Shown here: positions 14,570 to 22,087 of the stretch, one piece after another | How positions within the stretch are numbered: the stretch's first letter is position 1 | Layout: each line of letters begins with the position of its first letter | Assembly (NCBI GenBank): GCA_032122625.1 | Contig: JAQBGG010000115.1 | Span: 1-24,038, forward strand | DNA: 24,038 nucleotides | Direction: 5' to 3' | Source: CAXMST01 sp032122625 | GTDB lineage: Bacteria > Actinomycetota > Thermoleophilia > Solirubrobacterales > 70-9 | The notes under the pieces: model-generated | Told to the model about the DNA's origin: nothing | Database searches by the model: none | Seen by the model: the letters and a program-made list of their open reading frames with translations, nothing else | Translations under genes and position numbers: made by a program

Positions 14570-15498
14570 CGACTGGATTCTGCCGCTCGGCGGAGAATCT
14601 CGCGGGCGCCCGCGGCTTCGAGGCGGGCGACCAGCGCCTCGGCGACCGCGACCGGCTGGCCGGGGTCTCCGACAACCGACTCGCGCACCCACTCGCTGCC
14701 GTCGGCGGCGCCGGCGTAGCCGAGCAGGCCCAGCTCCTCCCCATGGCGCACGCAGCTGACACCGAGCGGGGTGTCGCAGTCGGCCTCCATCAAGCGGACC
14801 ACCGCGCGCTCGGCCGAGAGCTCAATCAGGGCCCGAGGATTGGTCACCGCCGCGGCGGCGGCGTGGGCGCGCGGGTCAGAGCTCCGGGCCTCCAGCGCCA
14901 GCGCTCCCTGGCCGGCGGCCGGAGTCATCTCGAGCGGGCCGAGTGCAAAGGCAGCCTCCTCGATCCGGCCGAGGCGGCTGAGCCCCGCGGCGGCGAGGAC
15001 GATGCCGTCGTAATCCCCGTCGGCCAGCTTGCGCAGCCGTGTATCGACGTTGCCGCGGATCGGCACGACCTCGAGATCGGGGCGCAGCGCCAGCAGCTGC
15101 GAGCGGCGTCGCAGCGCCGAGGTTCCGACCCGGGCGCCGCTGGGGACATCGGCAAACCCGGTCGCGCTCCCGACCCAGACGTCGGCCGGCAGCTCGCGCG
15201 GCGGCACGCCGGCGAGTTCCAGTCCATCCGGCAACTCGATCGGCAGGTCCTTGGCGCTGTGGACGGCGAGGTCGATCTGCCCCGCGAGGAGCGCTCGTTC
15301 GATCTCGCGCACGAAGCGTGACTTATCGCCACCATCGTGCCCCGGCTGACCCTCGTCGCCGGACGTCTCGATCGGGACCAGCTCGGCGTCGCCGATCGCC
15401 TCAGCAACGGTCCCCGCCTGGGCGCGGGCCAGAGCGCTGCCGCGCGTGCCGATCCGCAGCTTCGGCCTTGTCACCGAATCCGGCACCGGTCCTTGCAC
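14566..15498 (-). CDS. hemC: Porphobilinogen deaminase (hydroxymethylbilane synthase)
   Basis: 310 aa. It polymerises four porphobilinogens into hydroxymethylbilane in the cytoplasm. The family blocks are clear: LRIGTRGSALARAQA (15-29), the catalytic Asp region DLAVHSAKDLP (76-86), GTSALRRRSQL (125-135) and RGNVDTRLRKL (148-158). TPAAGQGALALE follows, and the dipyrromethane-cofactor attachment Cys is most likely Cys241 in EADCDTPLGV. The ATG at 15498 adds a short N-terminal lead; the GTG nine codons later (VTRPKLRIG) is a possible alternative. It lies 20 bases after hemA and overlaps cobA/hemD by 4 bases. Confidence 0.95.
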   Translation of the reverse strand: MQGPVPDSVTRPKLRIGTRGSALARAQAGTVAEAIGDAELVPIETSGDEGQPGHDGGDKSRFVREIERALLAGQIDLAVHSAKDLPIELPDGLELAGVPPRELPADVWVGSATGFADVPSGARVGTSALRRRSQLLALRPDLEVVPIRGNVDTRLRKLADGDYDGIVLAAAGLSRLGRIEEAAFALGPLEMTPAAGQGALALEARSSDPRAHAAAAAVTNPRALIELSAERAVVRLMEADCDTPLGVSCVRHGEELGLLGYAGAADGSEWVRESVVGDPGQPVAVAEALVARLEAAGAREILRRAAESSR

Positions 15499-15518
15499 CG
15501 CTTTGTCGGCTCCGGCGC

Positions 15519-16859
15519 CTAGCGCCCGTCGCCGCGGTCCTCGCGGCGGATCGGGGTGACGTTGGCCTCGCCGGCCTCCGGCTCGTTCGTGGCATCGAGT
15601 CCGAAGAGGCCACGCACGGCGGCGATCTGCAGGTAGCCGTCCTCCTCCTCGGCCGAGCGCTTCAGCCGCAGGGTCGGCTCGTAGAGGATCCGGCTGGCGA
15701 TCGCCCGGGCCATCGCCTGCAGGCGCGCGCTGTCCTCGGCGCCGAGGTTCTTCCAGCTACCGGCGTTCTCCTCGAGCACGCGAGCGACGATCTCATCGGC
15801 GCGGACCCGCATCGCAGCGACGGTCGGCAGCACCTCGAGCGATTCAAGCCAGCGCTCGAAGCGGTTCAGTTCGGAGGCGATCAGGCGCTCTGCCCGCCGC
15901 GCCTCAGCCTCACGGCCGCCGGCGTTGCGCTCAGCGACCGTCTGCACGGCATCGACGTCGTGGATGCTGACCCCCTCGACCTCGAGGCAGGCCGGATCGA
16001 TGTCCCGCGGGACAGCGAGGTCGATCAGGAGCAGTGGGCGCCCATCGCGCGCCGCCATCATCAGTTCGAGTTCTTCGCGCTCGATGATGTGATGCGGGGA
16101 GTTGGTCGAGGAGACGACGATGTCGGCCTGCTCGAGCTGCGCCGGCAGCTCGTCAAAGCGGACGGCGATACCGCCGAAGCGGTCAGCGAGCCCGATCGCG
16201 CGGTCGTAGCGGCGGTTGGCGACGAACACGGCCTCGACGCCCTTGGCCGCCAACGCCCGTGCGGTCAGCTCAGCCGTCTCGCCGGCGCCGACCAGGAGCA
16301 CGCGACGGGAGTTCAAGCCACCTCCCAGCGAAGCCTGCGCGAGCTCGACGGCGGCCGATGGGACGGAGGTGCCACCCTCGCCGATCCGGGTCTCGGTCCG
16401 GACTCGCTTGCCCGCAGCGAGGGCGCCGCGGAATAGCCGGTTGAGGATCGGCCCGGTCGCCCCCTCGACCAGAGCCAGCTCGTAGGCGCGCTTGACCTGC
16501 CCCTGAATCTCAGCCTCACCGAGAATCATCGAGTCCAGCCCAGCGGCGACCGAGAAGAGGTGGTGCGCCGCCTCGATGCCGCGATAGGAGTAGAGGCTCT
16601 CGACAAGCTCGGTGGGCCGGATTCCGGCCTCGCCCGCGAGCGTGCCCAGCGCCAGGCTCTCGGCGGCGACGGGGTCGGAGACGACGAGGTACAGCTCGGT
16701 CCGGTTGCAGGTCGAGACGGCGGCGGCCTCGCCGATAGGCTCGCTCGCTTTGAGCTCGCCGAGCAGGCCGGTGGCCTTGCCCTCGGTCAGGGCGAGGCGC
16801 TCGCGCAACTCCAGCGGAGCGGTCCTATGGGAGACGCCGAGCGCGAGCAGCTCGCTCAT
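15519..16859 (-). CDS. hemA: Glutamyl-tRNA reductase
   Basis: 446 aa. It reduces glutamyl-tRNA(Glu) with NADPH to glutamate-1-semialdehyde, the first committed step of C5-pathway tetrapyrrole synthesis. Visible: GVSHRTAPLELRE near the N-terminus, the catalytic Cys51 in STCNRTELY, LDSMILGEAEIQGQVKRAY, the nucleotide-binding VLLVGAGETAELTA and the VDLAVPRDIDP-like LIDLAVPRDIDPACLE. A C-terminal dimerisation helical domain follows (RLQAMARAIASRIL). The ATG at 16859 overlaps the ccmD-like stop by 4 bases. The presence of hemA means the C5 route rather than ALA synthase; hemL must be elsewhere. Confidence 0.96.
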   Translation of the reverse strand: MSELLALGVSHRTAPLELRERLALTEGKATGLLGELKASEPIGEAAAVSTCNRTELYLVVSDPVAAESLALGTLAGEAGIRPTELVESLYSYRGIEAAHHLFSVAAGLDSMILGEAEIQGQVKRAYELALVEGATGPILNRLFRGALAAGKRVRTETRIGEGGTSVPSAAVELAQASLGGGLNSRRVLLVGAGETAELTARALAAKGVEAVFVANRRYDRAIGLADRFGGIAVRFDELPAQLEQADIVVSSTNSPHHIIEREELELMMAARDGRPLLLIDLAVPRDIDPACLEVEGVSIHDVDAVQTVAERNAGGREAEARRAERLIASELNRFERWLESLEVLPTVAAMRVRADEIVARVLEENAGSWKNLGAEDSARLQAMARAIASRILYEPTLRLKRSAEEEDGYLQIAAVRGLFGLDATNEPEAGEANVTPIRREDRGDGR

Positions 16860-17104
16860 GGCGAGTCCTCCCCTGAGGCCTGCTCGGGCACGTTGCCCTC
16901 GCCACCGCCCGCTTCGCCGACAGCCGGCGCACCGGCTCGCTCCCGCTCGCGACGCTCCGCGAGCTCGGCCAGCGACTCGATCTCGCGTGAGAGGTTTCCA
17001 AGGCGGGCGGCCATGATTCCGACGTAGACGATAAGCAGAACGACGAAGACCAGGTAGGCAGCGGCGACGTACGGGCCGGCATCATCCAAGGGTAGGGCGG
17101 GCAT
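16856..17104 (-). CDS. CcmD-like small membrane protein
   Basis: 82 aa with AGAGGAGC as ribosome binding site. One hydrophobic segment (about 13-32, AAAYLVFVVLLIVYVGIMAA) is followed by an amphipathic charged helix (LGNLSREIESLAELAERRE) and a Gly/Glu-rich tail. That is the layout of CcmD, the small subunit that holds CcmE to the CcmABC heme-release complex. CcmD is poorly conserved, so the call rests mostly on topology and on lying directly after ccmC. The downstream hemA start overlaps its stop by 4 bases. The tail of about 30 residues is longer than in most CcmD proteins. Confidence 0.7.
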   Translation of the reverse strand: MPALPLDDAGPYVAAAYLVFVVLLIVYVGIMAARLGNLSREIESLAELAERRERERAGAPAVGEAGGGEGNVPEQASGEDSP

Positions 17105-17118
17105 CAGCGTGCTCCTCT

Positions 17119-17856
17119 CTATCGCGCCGCGGCACCGGGAGCGATGCGGGCGCCCGCGCCGGGGGGCGGGGGATTCGATCCGTCCAGGGTTCGGCGCAGT
17201 CGGCTGAGCTGGCCGCGAGTTCGTTTCGCTGTCAGCTCGAAGCGAACCAGCGTGTACCAGAGCAGCGCCATGGCAATGATGCAGACCCAGAACACGAGCT
17301 GCATCTTCGGTGGCAGCCCGCCGTTGGCGGTGGCGAAGGTGCGAGGGTGGATGAAGGACTCGGCGAGGCGGACGGCGATGAAGTTGAGCGGCACGAAGGC
17401 GCCGGCGGTGATCGCGAAGACCGACGCATAGCGGGCCTGCCGCTCGCGATCTGGGATTGCGTAACGAAGGGGGTAGTAGGTCGCATAGAGCAAAAAGACG
17501 ATCAGGAAGCTGACCAGCGTCGGCTCACGCCACTCCCACCAGACGCCCCAGGAGGCCCGGGCCCAAATCGCGCCGGTGGCGAGCACGGCGACCCCGAAGA
17601 TCACCGACATGTGAATCGCGACGTAGGAGCGCGCGTCGTGGACCGGGTCGCCGGTTCGCAGGTGGCGGATCGCGTGGATGCCGCCGACGATGAATCCGAC
17701 GAGTGCGACGATCGCGAGCGGGACGTGCAGGTAGAAGATCTTCTGGATGAAGCCCTGGTCGGCATCGAGCGGCGCGTAGAAGAAGACCAGCCCGAAGCCG
17801 AGGCCGAGCAGCGCGGCGGCGAGGATCGAGATGTTGCGGAGGCTGTTGGCTCTCAT
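17119..17856 (-). CDS. ccmC: Cytochrome c maturation heme-handling protein CcmC
   Basis: 245 aa with six hydrophobic segments. It belongs to the heme-handling family that, with CcmAB and CcmD, loads heme onto CcmE outside the membrane. A conserved external His is in FYLHVPLA (His44) and a second candidate ligand lies in SFIHPRTF. The tryptophan-rich WWD signature is present but altered: WGVWWEWREP at 103-112, where relatives normally have WD after the last Trp. The proline-rich tail after residue 220 is disordered. It is 14 bases upstream of the ccmD-like gene and 42 bases after ccmB. CcsA/CcmF relatives share the motif, but the length and neighbours favour CcmC. Confidence 0.9.
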   Translation of the reverse strand: MRANSLRNISILAAALLGLGFGLVFFYAPLDADQGFIQKIFYLHVPLAIVALVGFIVGGIHAIRHLRTGDPVHDARSYVAIHMSVIFGVAVLATGAIWARASWGVWWEWREPTLVSFLIVFLLYATYYPLRYAIPDRERQARYASVFAITAGAFVPLNFIAVRLAESFIHPRTFATANGGLPPKMQLVFWVCIIAMALLWYTLVRFELTAKRTRGQLSRLRRTLDGSNPPPPGAGARIAPGAAAR

Positions 17857-17898
17857 AGTGGGCGGGGACGGCCGGATCTCAGCGGTTGGATCACTGAT

Positions 17899-18591
17899 CT
17901 AGTCCTCGAGCAGGAAGTCGAACACCGCGTATCCGATCAGCAGGAAGACCAGATCGTACAAAGCCAGGATCACCAGCCACTGACCGTAGTCCTCGAACGT
18001 CGGACCCCCGAGCGCCAACAGCGGATCGGCAACCGAGGCGGCGGCGATCATCAGTGGAACCAGCAGCGGCATCAGGATCAGGGGCGCGAGCAGGTCGCGG
18101 GCCCGTGAGTTGGTCGCCATCGAGGAGATCAGGGAGCCGCTGACCGCGAAGCCGGCGTTGAGCAGCAGCAGGACCGGAATCAGGGCCGGGATCCCTCCCC
18201 AGCCGTCGAGGAAGAAGAGCCCGAAGACGGGAACGGAGACCATCTCGAGCGCCGCCAGGTAGATCATCAGCGCCGCGGCTTTGGCGATAAACAGCGCCGT
18301 CCCGTCCACCGGCGCCAGCCGGATCGCCTCGAAGCCCCCCTGCTCGCGCTCGGCCACAAACAGGCGGTTGATCGCGAGCAGGGCCGCGAACAGGATCGTC
18401 ACCAGCAGCACCCCGGCCGCAAGATTGCCCTCGAGCCTGGTGCGGTCGAGTCCGAAGCGGAAGACGATGTAGATCGTGGTTGAGAAAAGGACCATCGCCG
18501 GAACCGACTCCAGGGTCCGCAGCTCGACCCGGAGGTCCTTCGCGAGGATCGCCCGCGCGACCGCGAACAGGCCCGGCGTCGGCTGGCTCAC
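17899..18591 (-). CDS. ccmB: Heme exporter subunit CcmB (ABC permease)
   Basis: 230 aa with about six transmembrane segments. It begins with a cytosolic stretch ILAKDLRVELRTLESVPAM, the usual CcmB N-terminus with the RxE charged turn. The coupling region VAEREQGGFEAIRLAPVDGTALFIAKA follows the second helix and is typical. It pairs with the CcmA ATPase to drive release of heme-loaded CcmE. The ATG overlaps the ccmA stop by 4 bases (18588-18591). The family and pairing are clear; transport direction and substrate follow family knowledge. Confidence 0.92.
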   Translation of the reverse strand: MSQPTPGLFAVARAILAKDLRVELRTLESVPAMVLFSTTIYIVFRFGLDRTRLEGNLAAGVLLVTILFAALLAINRLFVAEREQGGFEAIRLAPVDGTALFIAKAAALMIYLAALEMVSVPVFGLFFLDGWGGIPALIPVLLLLNAGFAVSGSLISSMATNSRARDLLAPLILMPLLVPLMIAAASVADPLLALGGPTFEDYGQWLVILALYDLVFLLIGYAVFDFLLED

Positions 18592-19340
18592 GCCGCCACC
18601 CCCCTGCTGCCGGGGCCCTCGTCGGCGCGGTCCGCGTAGACGGCGCGGGCGGCCTCCTCGTCGAGGTCCTGGGCCAGGCCGCGGTAGGCGACGGTCCCGT
18701 CGCGCCGGAGGGCGAGGATCCGGCCCCCTCCAGCGAGCGCGGTGGCGATGTCGTGGGTGACGACGACGCGGCTGCGGCCCTGGGTGGAGCCGATCAGAGG
18801 GGCGACTGTCGCGGCGCCGTCGGGGTCGAGGTGGGCGAGCGGCTCATCGAGAAGCAGCAGCTCCGGCTCGTGCAGGACCGCCCGGCAGATCGCCAGGCGC
18901 TGGACCATGCCCGCCGACATCTCACCGATCCGGGTCGTCGCCCGATGCTCGAGACGGACGAGCGCCAGCAGCTCGGCGATCCGCTCCCGGCCCTCGTTCG
19001 GGAGGCCGAACAGGCGGGCGTGAAAGCGAAGGTTCTCCGCGGCACTGAGATCTCGGTAGAGCAATGCCTCGTGGCCGAGATAGCCGATCCGTGCCCGCAC
19101 CTCGTGGGCCTCGCTCGGCAGCGCGGCACCGAGCACCTCAACCCTGCCCTCGGTAGGTCGAAGCAGTCCAGCGAGGATCCGCAGCAGCGTCGACTTACCG
19201 GCGCCGTTGGCACCGATCACGGCAAGCGTCTCCCCCCTGCCGAGCTCGAGATCGATCCCGGTCAGCACCCAGCTGTCGCCGTAGGCGCGGAACAGGCCCG
19301 CCGTTGCGACGGCGGGGTCCTTTATCGGAAGGTCGGCCAC
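18588..19340 (-). CDS. ccmA: Cytochrome c biogenesis ABC ATPase CcmA
   Basis: 250 aa. Walker A is GANGAGKST (43-51), the signature is MSAGM (141-145, in place of LSGGQ), Walker B is LLLLDEP (161-167) and the H-loop is VVTHD. The short length, the Q-loop region GYLGHEALLYRDLSA and the adjoining ccmB identify it as CcmA rather than a generic ABC ATPase. It powers the CcmAB step in cytochrome c maturation. It is first in the nine-gene minus-strand cluster, and the divergent secreted-protein gene begins 139 bases away. Confidence 0.92.
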   Translation of the reverse strand: MADLPIKDPAVATAGLFRAYGDSWVLTGIDLELGRGETLAVIGANGAGKSTLLRILAGLLRPTEGRVEVLGAALPSEAHEVRARIGYLGHEALLYRDLSAAENLRFHARLFGLPNEGRERIAELLALVRLEHRATTRIGEMSAGMVQRLAICRAVLHEPELLLLDEPLAHLDPDGAATVAPLIGSTQGRSRVVVTHDIATALAGGGRILALRRDGTVAYRGLAQDLDEEAARAVYADRADEGPGSRGVAA

Positions 19341-19394
19341 GGCTCAACGCTAGCGCCGCCGGGCCGGGCCGAGTCTTAGCGGGAAGCTAGGCGG

Positions 19395-19412
19395 CTCTCA
19401 GCTTGCTCTCAG
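19395..19412. promoter_or_regulatory. Direct repeat CTCTCAG with 11-bp period upstream of secreted protein gene
   Basis: CTCTCAG at 19395-19401 and again at 19406-19412, separated by CTTG, lies 68 bases before the ATG at 19480. Two direct half-sites 11 bp apart are the pattern bound by OmpR/PhoB-type response regulators. No such regulator is encoded in the window, so this is inference. Confidence 0.4.
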
Positions 19413-19479
19413 GTCGGACCCCGAGGATTGGTGCCGTCAAGAGGACTTCAGGCTGGTCATCAACGAAAGGACGGGACAG

Positions 19480-20106
19480 ATGAGACGAAGAATCGCAATC
19501 GCAGCCGTGATCGGCGGCCTTGCACTGACAGGCACGGCGATGGCCGCCGGCGGCGGGCCCGAGGGCCTGTTCGGCGGTGACGGCAAGGAGCAGCTGGCCG
19601 ACGATCTGGCCGCCCAGCTCGACGGCGTCACGCCCGGCGAGGTCGAGCAGGCGCTCGACTCGGTCGCCGAGCAGCAGATGGAAGACCGACGCACCGAGAT
19701 GGCGGCCGGGATCGCCGCTGAGCTCGACGGGGTTGAGGCCGACGCTGTCGCCGACGCCCTCGCCAAACACGAGGAGCAGGTCCGCAGCGCAATCGAGTCC
19801 GGCGAGAGGCCCGACATCGGCAGCCTGGTGACGACTCTCTCCGAGGAGCTCGGCAAGAGCGAGGATCAGGTCACCTCGGCGCTCGAGGCCGCCCAGCAGG
19901 CCGGCATGGAGGAGCACCAGGCCGATGCCCTGAAGCGGCTCGATGAAGCCGTCTCCAACGGCGACATCAGCGAGCAGCAGGCCGATCAGATCCGTGAGCG
20001 GATCGAGAGCGGCCCCGGCTCCGGACCAGGTGGTCCCGGCGGTCCGGGGTTCGGTCCCGGCGGTCCCGGAGGCCGGGGGCTCCCCAAGCTCGTGGGGCCG
20101 GCCTAA
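19480..20106 (+). CDS. Secreted helical-repeat protein with Gly/Pro-rich tail, unrecognised
   Basis: 208 aa with GAAAGGAC as ribosome binding site. Signal peptide MRRRIAIAAVIGGLALTGTAMAA with probable cleavage after AMA. Two or three repeats of a short helical unit are visible: DLAAQLDGVTPGEVEQALDS, IAAELDGVEADAVADALAKH and LSEELGKSEDQVTSALEAAQ (helix, turn with G, helix). The pattern resembles small secreted helical proteins found beside two-component systems in actinobacteria. The last ~35 residues are GPGGPGGPGFGP-like. Function is unknown; a stress or envelope-sensing role is suggested only by the upstream direct repeat. A strong terminator follows. Confidence 0.75.
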   Translation: MRRRIAIAAVIGGLALTGTAMAAGGGPEGLFGGDGKEQLADDLAAQLDGVTPGEVEQALDSVAEQQMEDRRTEMAAGIAAELDGVEADAVADALAKHEEQVRSAIESGERPDIGSLVTTLSEELGKSEDQVTSALEAAQQAGMEEHQADALKRLDEAVSNGDISEQQADQIRERIESGPGSGPGGPGGPGFGPGGPGGRGLPKLVGPA

Positions 20107-20128
20107 CGGGTCCTGACCGCGGAGCAAT

Positions 20129-20160
20129 CGGCCGGGGCCGGCGTCTGCCGGCCCCGGCCG
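20129..20160 (+). terminator. Strong 14-bp hairpin terminator
   Basis: A perfect 14-bp stem CGGCCGGGGCCGGC / GCCGGCCCCGGCCG with a 4-base loop (GTCT) begins 23 bases after the secreted-protein stop and is followed by TTGCG. The clearest terminator in the window, though the T-tract is short. Confidence 0.75.
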
Positions 20161-20221
20161 TTGCGCCGTGCTTTAGCCGTCGTTGCGAGCCTGTTTATGG
20201 CCCACACCTACCGTGCCGGTG

Positions 20222-20980
20222 ATGAAGCGAACCGGGCACGGGGAGCGTGATCGCCAGGGTCGGCGCCTGACGGCGGCCGGCCTGGGCGGGGCCGCGCTCG
20301 CCCTGATCGCGGCTTTCGTCGTTGAAGCGAGGCCGCTCCGGCAAGCTGAGCCCTCCTCGCCCGGATTGCAGACGCCCGTCGCAGCCAGCCCGCCCTCGGC
20401 GGAACCGGCCCCTCGAACGGCCGCCGATCGGCTCAACGGACGCAAGCAGATCAGCTGGCGGCGCTCGCGGGCGATCGGCACCCACGCCGCCGGCCGCCTC
20501 GAGCGGGGCGTACTGCTCCCCGCGGAGGGCCGCCGGTGGGTGAGCTGGGATCCGATCCTCAAGCGCCGGCCGAGCCGCCAATGGCGGCGTTGGGGCACGG
20601 ATCGCCTCCTGCGCACCACGCTCAATGCGATCCGCGCGTTCGCACGCCACTACCCCAGAGCCCCACGGGTCGCGATCGGTGATCTCAGCCGGCCTCACGG
20701 CGGCGACTTCGGCCCGCAGTTCGGCTCGATCGGCCACGCCTCACACCAGAACGGTCTCGATGTCGACGTCTACTACCCCCGCATCGACCACCACGTGCGG
20801 CCCCCGGCACGCCCGGGGCAGGTCGATCTCCGACTCGCCCAGGACCTGGTCGACCGCTTCGTCGCCGCCGGAGCCGAGAAGGTCTTCGTCGGTCCCAGCC
20901 TCGGACTGGGTGGGCCCGCCGGGGTCGTTGTCCCACTCGCCAACCACGACAACCACCTCCACGCACGGCTCCCCCTCTGA
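20222..20980 (+). CDS. mepA: Penicillin-insensitive murein endopeptidase-like protein (peptidase M74)
   Basis: The ATG at 20222 (MKRTGHGERDRQGRRLTAAG) gives 252 aa and places the signal/anchor segment (LGGAALALIAAFVVEA) near the N-terminus. The upstream GTG frame from 20183 overlaps the spacer and is less likely. A Pro/Ala-rich linker (about 45-65) leads to the M74 domain: GDLSRPHGGDFGPQFGSIG, then the zinc-binding GHASHQNGLDVDVYY (His172/His175 and Asp182 region) and the C-terminal NHDNHLHARL (His245/His247). The enzyme would cut peptide cross-links in peptidoglycan outside the membrane, using zinc. M15-type carboxypeptidases share part of the fold, but the GHASHQ motif favours M74. Confidence 0.85.
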   Translation: MKRTGHGERDRQGRRLTAAGLGGAALALIAAFVVEARPLRQAEPSSPGLQTPVAASPPSAEPAPRTAADRLNGRKQISWRRSRAIGTHAAGRLERGVLLPAEGRRWVSWDPILKRRPSRQWRRWGTDRLLRTTLNAIRAFARHYPRAPRVAIGDLSRPHGGDFGPQFGSIGHASHQNGLDVDVYYPRIDHHVRPPARPGQVDLRLAQDLVDRFVAAGAEKVFVGPSLGLGGPAGVVVPLANHDNHLHARLPL

Positions 20981-21023
20981 GCACTGCCCGCGCCACCGGC
21001 CACCCTCGGCTAGCGTGCGGCCG

Positions 21024-21548
21024 ATGAGCGAGCAGTTCAGTTTCTGCCCGCGGTGCGCCGCGGCGCTCGAGATGCGGCCCTCCGAGGGCTCCGACCCCGA
21101 CCGGCCGGCCTGCCCCGCCTGCGGCTTCGTCCACTACGCGAACCCGACTCCGACCGTGCAGGCTTGGATCGACCGCGACGGCTCCTACCTGGCGCTCGAG
21201 CGCAACCAGGAGCCGCTCAAGGGAGCCTGGAACCTACCCGGGGGCTTCGTTGAATCCGATGAGAGCGGCCCAGAGGCGATCAAACGCGAGGTCCGCGAGG
21301 AGACCGGCCTCGAGATCGAGGTCCTCGGGCTGATCGGGATCTTCCCCTCGACTTACGGCGATCCTGACGGCGACGGCAAGCCGATCCTCGACATCGCCTA
21401 CCGGTGCCGGCACACGGGCGGCGATTGGGCGATCTCCGAGGAGTCCAGCGAGGGCCGCTGGTTCTCACTCGACGAGTTCCCCGAACCCGCCTTCCGTGGC
21501 GAGCGCCAGGCGCTCGCCACGTTGCGGTCTCATGAGGGCGGCAGCTAG
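21024..21548 (+). CDS. Nudix hydrolase with N-terminal zinc ribbon
   Basis: The ATG at 21024 gives 174 aa; a longer frame upstream overlaps the endopeptidase gene. CPRC (8-11) and CPAC (30-33) form a four-cysteine zinc ribbon like that of NADH pyrophosphatase. The Nudix box is complete, G74 through L96 (GX5EX7REVREETGL), with the Mg-binding glutamates. The enzyme should hydrolyse a nucleoside diphosphate linked to another group. NAD(H) or ADP-ribose are possible, but the SQPWPFPxS tail motif of NudC is not seen, so the substrate is open. It is cytoplasmic, 43 bases after the endopeptidase gene. Confidence 0.88.
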   Translation: MSEQFSFCPRCAAALEMRPSEGSDPDRPACPACGFVHYANPTPTVQAWIDRDGSYLALERNQEPLKGAWNLPGGFVESDESGPEAIKREVREETGLEIEVLGLIGIFPSTYGDPDGDGKPILDIAYRCRHTGGDWAISEESSEGRWFSLDEFPEPAFRGERQALATLRSHEGGS

Positions 21549-21642
21549 CAGGTCTGTGGCATCAACCCGCCGTTCGTTGTCTGGCCCCCAGATGACGATT
21601 CCCCGGGTCGTCCGCCGCCCAATGGCGGTGTACGGTTTCGGC

Positions 21643-21996
21643 ATGCCCTTCGCGGTTAAGCGCATCTACGAGCCCTCCTCGGAGGCCGACGGCTACCGGG
21701 TCTTGATCGACCGGCTCTGGCCCCGCGGGGTCAGCCGAGACGCTGCCGAGCTCGACGAGTGGGCCAAGGAGCTGGCACCGAGCTCAGAGCTGCGCCGCTG
21801 GTTCGATCACGACGCCGAGCGCTTCGAGGAGTTCGGCGCTGCCTACGAGGCGGAGCTCGACAAGGCCGGGCCGGCGCTTGATCAACTTCGGGCCCGCGGC
21901 AAGGACCGGCCTGTGACCCTCTTGATCGCGGCCCGGGATCCGGTCCACAACCACGGCCGGGTGCTCGCACGGGTGCTGGAGGACGGCACTGGGTGA
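21643..21996 (+). CDS. DUF488 family protein
   Basis: The ATG at 21643 gives 117 aa (MPFAVKRIYEPSSEADGYRV), matching the usual start of the family; an ATG at 21622 is possible but adds unconserved residues. Family blocks: YRVLIDRLWPRGVSRDAAEL, DEWAKELAPSSELRRWF, FEEFGAAYEAEL and the C-terminal VTLLIAARDPVHNHG. The last has HNHG where many relatives have a cysteine-rich or HCHR end. DUF488 proteins are small cytoplasmic proteins with a proposed nucleotide or nucleic-acid link and no proven reaction. It is convergent with the aldehyde dehydrogenase gene. Confidence 0.85.
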   Translation: MPFAVKRIYEPSSEADGYRVLIDRLWPRGVSRDAAELDEWAKELAPSSELRRWFDHDAERFEEFGAAYEAELDKAGPALDQLRARGKDRPVTLLIAARDPVHNHGRVLARVLEDGTG

Positions 21997-22005
21997 GGTC
22001 GCCGG

Positions 22006-22047
22006 CGGGCGGACAAGTGTCCTGCCCTGGGGTCATCTATCGACCCC
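22006..22047. terminator. Two hairpins between convergent genes
   Basis: GGGCGGACA / TGTCC-T-GCCC (22007-22026, one bulged T) and GGGGTC / GACCCC with a 7-base loop (22029-22047) lie between the DUF488 stop (21996) and the aldehyde dehydrogenase stop (22088). They probably end both transcripts. Confidence 0.4.
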
Positions 22048-22087
22048 TATCCAGGATGCTCGGGGGGAAGCCCGGCGTTCGCTCCGG

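Noticed and set aside
19387..20127. 246-residue minus-strand open frame over the secreted protein gene
   Set aside because: The plus strand has a ribosome binding site, a signal peptide, helical repeats and a terminator; the minus frame has none of these.
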